DNA of 64,000 nt from assembly GCA_049314555.1 (NCBI GenBank), contig JBMOEW010000003.1, forward strand, positions 60,029 through 124,028, read 5' to 3'. The notes below the pieces were generated by a model. It saw only the letters and a program-made list of their open reading frames with translations, did not search any database and had not been told where the DNA came from. Both the position numbers and the translations under genes were made by a program. Positions 59,341 through 64,000 of this stretch are shown piece by piece (position 1 is the stretch's first letter; each line of letters begins with the position of its first letter). Origin of the DNA: REEB509 sp049314555 (GTDB lineage: Bacteria; Pseudomonadota; Alphaproteobacteria; Caulobacterales; Aquidulcibacteraceae).

Positions 59341-59880
59341 TCACGCCGCTTGGCGTCGATCCCCGCGAGGCACCTGCATCATCACGCACCGCACTTGCGC
59401 CCGCCGGGCCAGCGAATAGCGCGTTTCAATTGCGCCCGTCGCCACAAACCCCACCTTCTCCAGCACCCGTGCGGACGCGGGGTTGTCGTCGGCATAGCAC
59501 GCAAAGACAGGCCCAACCTCAAGCGCCCGCGCGAAGTCACGGATGGCCGCAGCCACTTCTTGACCATAGCCTCGGCCCCAGTAGGGACGCCCGAGCCAAT
59601 AGCCAATCTCGATGCCTTCGCTGCCCCGCAAGAAAGCCGCAGCGCCCCCGATCAGCCCTTGGCCAGGCTGGTCAACCGCAAACATGTGCTCGAGCCCCAG
59701 CGGTGCCCGCGCCTGGTTGATCAAGATCCGCCCCTCCACAGAGGCCGCAAAGTTCGGAAAGCTCTGCCCGCCAATCATTTGCGCCACCGCATAGTCGCCC
59801 GTGAAGTGGGCGATCCGCGCGGCATCTGAGATCTCTTCCGGACGCAGCATCAGCCGGTCGGTTTTCAGGAAAGGGCTCAT
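59341..59880 (-). CDS. GNAT family N-acetyltransferase (RimJ/RimL type)
   Basis: A 179-residue acetyltransferase. It has the family opening LKTDRLMLRPEEISDAARIA, acetyl-CoA-binding IGYWLGRPYWGRGYGQEV and NPASARVLEKVGFVATG. A GNAT gene between rpmA and obgE is common in alphaproteobacteria. A GGGAGGGAG site before the ATG at 59880 supports this start; an alternative ATG at 59967 with its own GGGAG would add 29 residues. It overlaps a small open frame upstream as ATGA. Confidence 0.88.
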   Translation of the reverse strand: MSPFLKTDRLMLRPEEISDAARIAHFTGDYAVAQMIGGQSFPNFAASVEGRILINQARAPLGLEHMFAVDQPGQGLIGGAAAFLRGSEGIEIGYWLGRPYWGRGYGQEVAAAIRDFARALEVGPVFACYADDNPASARVLEKVGFVATGAIETRYSLARRAQVRCVMMQVPRGDRRQAA

Positions 59881-60176
59881 GGCTCCCTCCCGCGATCGGG
59901 CGGCAAGACCGCGCCAAGCGGCAGGGCCGTGGGGTTCCAAGAAGGGGTCGCAACCAAGGATGGCCATGGCGAAGTCTCCCTTGCCGCTGGCCCGTTCACA
60001 GCGGGCTCTCCTGCGGCGTTGATCCCCTCTGCATGAGGGGCGATCTGGCCGGAACTGAGGCGCTGGGCATGAACCTTTTTCCACGCCCGATGGCAATGAA
60101 ATACGCGCGCCAATCGGCAATCGTTACCGGTCGCGGCCGCAAGGCCGTCGTCGCCGCGATTGATCACAATGCCCAT
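59877..60176 (-). CDS. Possible small protein between rpmA and the GNAT gene
   Basis: A 99-codon open frame starting MGIVINRGDDGLAAATGNDC. It has a good GGAGGT ribosome site just upstream of the ATG, and its stop overlaps the start of the GNAT gene as ATGA. Both features support translation. Against it, the second half has poor codon choice (several CCA, CCT, TCT codons), and no domain is recognisable. It lies immediately after the rpmA terminator and fills an otherwise empty 443-nt interval. Confidence 0.35.
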   Translation of the reverse strand: MGIVINRGDDGLAAATGNDCRLARVFHCHRAWKKVHAQRLSSGQIAPHAEGINAAGEPAVNGPAARETSPWPSLVATPSWNPTALPLGAVLPPDRGREP

Positions 60177-60220
60177 GGTGCACCTCCGGTTTCGCCCGCG
60201 CGGACGAACACAAAGCTGCC

Positions 60221-60258
60221 CCAAAAGCAAACGGGGGAGCCGGCGTTCCGGCTCCCCC
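60221..60258 (-). terminator. Intrinsic terminator downstream of rpmA
   Basis: An 11-bp perfect stem, GGGGGAGCCGG (60233-60243) with CCGGCTCCCCC (60248-60258) and a 4-nt loop, is followed on the minus strand by GTTTGCTTTTGG. It lies 66 nt past the rpmA stop and separates the rplU-rpmA transcript from the GNAT and obgE genes. Confidence 0.88.
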
Positions 60259-60323
60259 GCGCGGGTGATGTGGTGACCGGATCGCCTGATTGAGGGGCGA
60301 TCCGAGCGGTTATGCACGATCGC

Positions 60324-60590
60324 CTATTCTGCCGCTGCCTGCGGAAGAATGGATACGAAGCACTTCCCGTCTCGCTTGGTTTTGAAGGCCACAGCGCCGG
60401 TGATCAGCGCAAACAGCGTATGGTCTTTGCCGATGCCCACATTGGAGCCCGGATGGAACTTCGTGCCGCGTTGACGCACCAGGATGTTCCCGGCCGCCAC
60501 GACTTGTCCGCCAAAGCGCTTCACGCCCAGCCGTTGGCCCGGAGAATCCCGGCCGTTGCGAGAGGAACCGCCAGCTTTTTTATGTGCCAT
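60324..60590 (-). CDS. rpmA: 50S ribosomal protein L27
   Basis: Large-subunit protein reaching the peptidyl transferase centre, 88 aa. The N-terminus [20 protein letters not shown] is canonical, as is [20 protein letters not shown]. It lies 54 nt downstream of rplU, as in almost all bacteria, and is followed by a strong terminator. Confidence 0.98.
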   Translation of the reverse strand: MAHKKAGGSSRNGRDSPGQRLGVKRFGGQVVAAGNILVRQRGTKFHPGSNVGIGKDHTLFALITGAVAFKTKRDGKCFVSILPQAAAE

Positions 60591-60644
60591 GGGAAAATCC
60601 CCGAAGTCCTGGTCTTGAGAAAGTTAACAAAACGCCCGAGTGCC

Positions 60645-60956
60645 TTAGGCGCTCACGCCCGTGATCTTCACCACGGTCTCGATCTGACGATGACCTTTGT
60701 TGCGGCGGTAGGTGTTCCGGCGACGCTTTTTGAACACGTTCACCTTTTCACCTTTGCGGGTCGCAACGAGCTCGCCGGTCACCTTGGCGCCGGCGACGCG
60801 CGGCGCACCAACGGTCACGGCATTCCCAGTAGAAACCAGCAACACGTCGTCAAACGCGATCGTGGCCCCTGGCTCGCCTTCGAGCTTTTCAACGATAATC
60901 TCGTCGCCCTCGGCAACCCGATACTGCTTACCGCCGGTTTTGATCACCGCGAACAT
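60645..60956 (-). CDS. rplU: 50S ribosomal protein L21
   Basis: Large-subunit protein binding 23S rRNA, 103 aa. The start MFAVIKTGGKQYRVAEGDEI is canonical and fixes the ATG at 60956. The C-terminal KVNVFKKRRRNTYRRNKGHR with QIETVVKITG is the family signature. First gene of the rplU-rpmA transcript. Confidence 0.98.
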   Translation of the reverse strand: MFAVIKTGGKQYRVAEGDEIIVEKLEGEPGATIAFDDVLLVSTGNAVTVGAPRVAGAKVTGELVATRKGEKVNVFKKRRRNTYRRNKGHRQIETVVKITGVSA

Positions 60957-61002
60957 CGCAAAAACCTTGAATCTGAAGGCCCAACGAAAGAACCGAGGGA
61001 CC

Positions 61003-61036
61003 AAAAAATAGCATACGCCCGCGGGTCAGCGCGGGC
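61003..61036 (-). promoter_or_regulatory. Hairpin and T-run in the rplU leader
   Basis: On the minus strand GCCCGCG and CGCGGGC (complement of 61030-61036 and 61017-61023) form a 7-bp stem with a 6-nt loop. After eight further bases a run of six T follows (complement of 61003-61008). This is 47 nt upstream of the rplU ATG. It could be a leader terminator used for ribosomal protein autoregulation, or the end of the upstream minus-strand gene. Confidence 0.4.
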
Positions 61037-61080
61037 GAGAGCGAGGCTTATAAGCGCACGTCCGCCCCCGCGTCAACGCC

Positions 61081-61767
61081 TCATTGGCGTGTTGGTGCGG
61101 CTCTGTAGCGCGCGTCCAGGCAGGCCGTCTGTCCCGCCGAATCCAGCGTCAAGCAGGTTCCCGCTCGGTATTCGCCCAACCGCGCCAGGAAACCCATGGC
61201 CATGATCCGCCGCTGCGCGAACGTCCGGTTCACCCGCGCCCGCCCCAAGGCCCGCCAGAACGCCGATGAACTCTCCGCGTCGCTCGCCTCGCCCCCTCGC
61301 CAAGCCCAGTCCGCCAACTCCTCCCGGCGGAAGTCTGGCAGCCGCTCGAAAATCTCGTCAACCGCATCAGGTTCGCCCTCCAGCGCGGCCAGCTCCCCCT
61401 TGGCCTGATTGACCTGCGCCCGAAAAGCCAGGCCCGCCACCGCCAGCCGATGCATCTTGTCGGTGGCGTCCGCCAGACCACAACTGGCCATCACCTCAGG
61501 TGTGAGCGCGGCGGCAATGTCGTGCGATCGGCTTTGCAGCCGGACCGTCATCCCATCGGTGAGGGGGCTTTGCCCAAGCCCGTCGTCCAACCGCCGCACC
61601 GAACCGTTAACTGAGCTTTGCTCGGCATCGCCCAACCCGTCCCAAAGACAGTTCAGCTCAGACGACGCAAGCGCCGGTTGCGCGCCTGCGTGCGCCGAAA
61701 ACAGTCCGCAGGCCGCAAACACGACGGCAAGGCAAAGCGAACGACGTCTGGACAAGATTGCGCGCAC
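61081..61767 (-). CDS. Secreted protein of unknown function
   Basis: A 228-residue protein. The start is GTG after a GGGGGG site, giving the signal peptide SRRRSLCLAVVFAACGLFSA with cleavage near AGAQ. The mature part is mostly helical and contains four cysteines (ELNCLWDG, ASCGLAD, AGTCLTLD, TACLDAR), which suggests two disulfides. No domain is recognised. It lies upstream of rplU on the same strand and might read into it past the leader hairpin. Confidence 0.65.
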   Translation of the reverse strand: MRAILSRRRSLCLAVVFAACGLFSAHAGAQPALASSELNCLWDGLGDAEQSSVNGSVRRLDDGLGQSPLTDGMTVRLQSRSHDIAAALTPEVMASCGLADATDKMHRLAVAGLAFRAQVNQAKGELAALEGEPDAVDEIFERLPDFRREELADWAWRGGEASDAESSSAFWRALGRARVNRTFAQRRIMAMGFLARLGEYRAGTCLTLDSAGQTACLDARYRAAPTRQ

Positions 61768-61854
61768 AGGACCCCCCACTAACTGCCACACTTTGGGCGA
61801 GCGCCAAGCGCCAGGCAAGCCGGATTCCGTTCCTTCAAGAATCGTCCGCGCGTC

Positions 61855-62301
61855 TTAAGTCCCAAGGCCCATAGCCGCCGCGAACGCTGCCGCAGGCGCG
61901 CCTTCAGGCCAACTGGGCACATCGGCAGGAATTTGGATCCATGGCTGCTTGCGGCTCACCCAAATGTGCGCACCAACATAAAGCGCATCGCTCGCGTCCA
62001 GCGTGCCCGCGCGCAGCACATCAAGGCCGGGCCGCGCGGTATTTATATTGAATATCCGCGTGTGGCAGTGCGCGCAAAAGCGCTGCCGCGATATTCGGTC
62101 CGCGGTTGCGAGTTCAAACACGGCGATCGGCCCGGTCACCTGGAGCGACTGCTCAGGCAGCAGCGCCTGCTGGCTAAAGGCGCCGCCCGGCCAAGTCTGG
62201 CAATCGCGGCAATGGCACGCATAAGTCCGAGGTAAGTCCGTCGCGGTTACAGTGTACCGCACAGCGCCGCATCGACACCCGCCTGAAATCCGCTGCTGCA
62301 T
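61855..62301 (-). CDS. GFA family (CENP-V/GFA) zinc-binding protein
   Basis: A 148-residue protein of the glutathione-dependent formaldehyde-activating-like family. The structural zinc ligands are visible in GGCRCGAVRY, CHCRDCQTW and FCAHCHTRIF. The fold is probably catalytic on small thiol adducts, but the true function of the family is unclear. The ATG at 62301 yields MQQRISGGCRCG, the usual start. It is transcribed away from the tRNA-Ser gene. Confidence 0.88.
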   Translation of the reverse strand: MQQRISGGCRCGAVRYTVTATDLPRTYACHCRDCQTWPGGAFSQQALLPEQSLQVTGPIAVFELATADRISRQRFCAHCHTRIFNINTARPGLDVLRAGTLDASDALYVGAHIWVSRKQPWIQIPADVPSWPEGAPAAAFAAAMGLGT

Positions 62302-62436
62302 AGCAAAAAGTATCTCAGAGACGGCCGGTAAGCGCCAGTGGTGCTTTTCGCCACCCGGCTGACGCACCATTTGACACACGCCCCGGTCCTGCTATCTCAG
62401 CCCCCCGCGCGCCCCTGTCTATGACAGGAGTGCCTT

Positions 62437-62526
62437 GGAGAGGTGGCGGAGTGGTCGAACGCACCGCACTCGAAATGCGGCATACTCGCAAGGGTATCGA
62501 GGGTTCGAATCCCTCCCTCTCCGCCA
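62437..62526 (+). tRNA. tRNA-Ser(CGA)
   Basis: A 90-nt type II tRNA with a 7-bp acceptor stem GGAGAGG/CCTCTCC, encoded CCA and D loop. The anticodon stem-loop is CCGCA-CTCGAAA-TGCGG, with anticodon CGA at 62471-62473. A long variable arm typical of serine tRNAs (ACTCGC with its partner) is followed by the T arm GAGGGTTCGAATCCCTC. It reads UCG codons. The genes behind its 3' end appear foreign. Confidence 0.97.
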
Positions 62527-62677
62527 GACGGGCAGACCAAAACGCTTGAAAATCAAGCGGATGAAATCTGACTAACTTCCGAACCCTGACAAATCACCCC
62601 GTCTTGTTGTGTGCAAACATCGGCAGGACGGGGCAGCTTTTTGGAACAGTTTTTGGAACAGTCAGGAGAGATGCACC

Positions 62678-63133
62678 ATGCGCGAGCGCTCAGACGTCTT
62701 GCAGCAAAAGTATGAGAACATCTGGTTCGATTACTACGAGGAGTGGGCCGACCGGCCCCAGCTCTGCAAAAAATACAACATGACAACGGCCGGGATGAAC
62801 AAGGTTATTGCGTTCGGCAGGCAAACGTACCCAGACCGGGTGCGCAAACCCAGCCGGCGGGTTGACCCGCGCCGCACAGAGAACCGGAAGCCACTCTCGC
62901 CTGTCCATCTCACGATTGGGCTGCGGGTCACGCGCTACATGCGTGAGCACGGGCTGAACTGCACCGAGTTCGGAGTCCGGGTCAATCTGACCCGCGTGCG
63001 CGTCTCAGAACTCCAATCCGGATACTATGATCCCAGGATCACGGATCTGAATGCGATCGCCGCGGTGCTCGAAATTCCGGTGTTCGAGTTGATGAGCCCC
63101 CCACCTCAGGTTGTCCGTGAACATGCCCGCTAA
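62678..63133 (+). CDS. Two-part helix-turn-helix protein (C-terminal XRE-like domain)
   Basis: A 151-residue protein. The N-terminal half has the pattern WADRPQLCKKYNMTTAGMNK, resembling a small HTH domain, and then a basic linker rich in Arg and Pro (about 65-85). The C-terminal half is an XRE-type HTH: MREHGLNCTEFGVRVNLTRV, SELQSGYYDPRITDLNAIAA, then VLEIPVFELM. A good AGGAGAG site precedes the ATG. It is the first gene of an operon behind tRNA-Ser and is likely its regulator. Its codon use and base content differ from the chromosome. Confidence 0.75.
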   Translation: MRERSDVLQQKYENIWFDYYEEWADRPQLCKKYNMTTAGMNKVIAFGRQTYPDRVRKPSRRVDPRRTENRKPLSPVHLTIGLRVTRYMREHGLNCTEFGVRVNLTRVRVSELQSGYYDPRITDLNAIAAVLEIPVFELMSPPPQVVREHAR

Positions 63134-63326
63134 AGTCATCCATCTGGCACCCTGCTTTAGACTGATCCAAGAAACGGTCATGAGGGGGGGACACCGCGAC
63201 CCCAAGCGGTTGCACTTTGCGGCGCATACCGCCCAGCTGTCTCTCGATAGTTACAACACTTACATATTCCAAGTGTGGAGCTATCGACAGGCCATGAAGC
63301 TCGAGACCGGGGTCTCAGTTAAATGA
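63123..63326 (+). CDS. Small protein of unknown function
   Basis: A 67-residue protein starting MPAKVIHLAPCFRLIQETVM, basic, with no membrane helix and no recognisable domain. The second half has YNTYIFQVWSYRQAMKLETG. It overlaps the end of the HTH gene by 11 nt, and its own stop overlaps the start of the next gene by 4 nt (ATGA), so it is translated as part of that operon. An alternative GTG start at 63111 would add four residues. Confidence 0.6.
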   Translation: MPAKVIHLAPCFRLIQETVMRGGHRDPKRLHFAAHTAQLSLDSYNTYIFQVWSYRQAMKLETGVSVK

Positions 63327-63946
63327 GTTGGGCCACACACTACGGCGTTTGGGACGGGGGAGGACGAGTGCAGTTCCTCCTCCAGAAGAACGGCTGGAGT
63401 AACGCGTTGGGGCTGACAGACCTGCAGCCACCACTCGAACCCCGGTTACGAAACGTTGGCCACTGTCCTCATGCGATCGACCTGACCCGCCCCCCTTTGA
63501 AGGAGCTGCCGGACTGGGCCGATCACCCGTTTGTTAAAGCCTTTGCCCCTACGCCCCGTGAGGGAAAAGTCCATGCGGTGCTGAACCGAGGGGGAGAACA
63601 CGACACGCTGATCTACAGGTTGACCAACCTATCTTCACCTGTCGAACCCCTGATTTTTCCGATCTGGTCGGTAAACCCCAGGGTGCTGGTTGAACAGCTG
63701 AACACCACCAATGTCAGCCCTCTGATCCTTTGCGGGGTGGAGGTGCAACATCTGAATTGGGTGATCCGCCTGTTGAGCACACCCTCACAACGTCGGCTCA
63801 TCCTCATATGCTCGGCGCGATTACCGGCCGAGCGTGATGTGATCAACATTGACCCTGATGGTTTGAGTGTACCTGAACACGCCCCGATGGCCCTGATCGG
63901 AGCCACTTTACTGACCCGCTGGATGCGCGGCCATGCTTCGCCTTGA
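63323..63946 (+). CDS. Protein of unknown function in tRNA-linked operon
   Basis: A 207-residue protein starting MSWATHYGVWDGGGRVQFLL. It has a Pro-rich middle (about residues 35-80), a central helical/strand part (LIYRLTNLSSPVEPLIFPIW), a hydrophobic strand LILICSARL, and a C-terminal helix ending TRWMRGHASP. No enzyme motif or signal peptide is visible and I do not recognise the family. It overlaps the 67-aa gene by 4 nt. With the HTH gene it forms a coupled three-gene operon. Confidence 0.6.
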   Translation: MSWATHYGVWDGGGRVQFLLQKNGWSNALGLTDLQPPLEPRLRNVGHCPHAIDLTRPPLKELPDWADHPFVKAFAPTPREGKVHAVLNRGGEHDTLIYRLTNLSSPVEPLIFPIWSVNPRVLVEQLNTTNVSPLILCGVEVQHLNWVIRLLSTPSQRRLILICSARLPAERDVINIDPDGLSVPEHAPMALIGATLLTRWMRGHASP

Positions 63947-63975
63947 TTGAACCACCCCGAAAATCTCGGAGGCTA

Positions 63976-64000
63976 ATGTTCGTTAGTCACGCGGCCATAG
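63976..64000 (+). CDS. Start of a further gene, cut by the window edge
   Basis: A CGGAGG ribosome site at 63967-63972 is followed by ATG at 63976 and an open frame reading MFVSHAAI to the window end. It is probably the fourth gene of the tRNA-linked operon; nothing can be said of its product. Confidence 0.4.

Noticed and set aside
62527..62677. Integrase or excisionase gene next to tRNA-Ser
   Set aside because: The 151 nt between the tRNA and the HTH gene contain no frame of useful length. If an integrase exists it is beyond the window.

Overview
The window is a high-GC alphaproteobacterial chromosome segment, dense with short intergenic gaps and stop/start-overlapping genes. The alphaproteobacterial reading rests on three conserved blocks: xerC-priA beside an F1-ATPase operon that lacks the F0 genes; the chain rplU-rpmA-GNAT-obgE-proB-proA-nadD-rsfS-rlmH-envC-ctpA-deacetylase-rppH; and a pyridoxal kinase cluster. 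A Caulobacterales/Hyphomonadaceae-like organism is my best guess, but the sequence alone does not settle it.

Layout. 1-9.5 kb: a truncated S9 peptidase, dapF, a frameshifted molybdenum-carrier-like gene, and the leucine genes leuC, leuD and leuB interleaved with a secreted protein, a VOC protein and a monooxygenase. 9.5-17.3 kb: membrane and lipid functions (RipA-like protein, DUF885 lipoprotein, acyl-CoA dehydrogenase, MprF-like protein, AbgT transporter, CDGSH protein). 17.3-30.2 kb: asd, a band-7/RarD/phosphatase operon, a minus-strand pdxY-esterase-GT87 operon, a CoA-ester lyase, lpd, an acetyltransferase, a beta-rich secreted protein, a winged-helix regulator with its membrane partner, and an HSL esterase. 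30.2-36 kb: histone H1-like protein, xerC and priA with overlapping start codons, a lipoprotein and a DUF937-OmpA protein. 36.3-45.5 kb: the atp operon atpH-A-G, an Ohr peroxidase gene, atpD and a terminator, then a PIN toxin-antitoxin pair and three unrelated genes before atpC. 45.5-61 kb: a phosphoesterase and an alpha/beta hydrolase, followed by the conserved minus-strand growth, division and proline block, which carries two additions: a TIR-domain membrane protein between obgE and proB, and a redoxin gene between proA and proB. 61-64 kb: a secreted protein, a GFA-type zinc protein, tRNA-Ser(CGA), and directly behind the tRNA an unrecognised three-gene operon that continues out of the window.

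Most genes are housekeeping: lysine/threonine precursors (dapF, asd), leucine (leuCDB), proline (proAB), NAD (nadD), ATP synthesis, ribosome biogenesis (rplU, rpmA, obgE, rsfS, rlmH), replication restart (priA), dimer resolution (xerC) and cell-wall division factors (envC-like, ctpA). The accessory signal lies in what has been placed inside those units: TIR-TM in obgE-proB, ohr and a PIN module in atp, and the tRNA-Ser-linked operon. Non-coding structure worth attention includes paired AAAGTTCTTT boxes before the winged-helix/membrane pair, two palindromes 21 bp apart before the acyl-CoA dehydrogenase, and short tandem repeats before leuB and abgT. No CRISPR array, rRNA, insertion sequence or integrase was seen.
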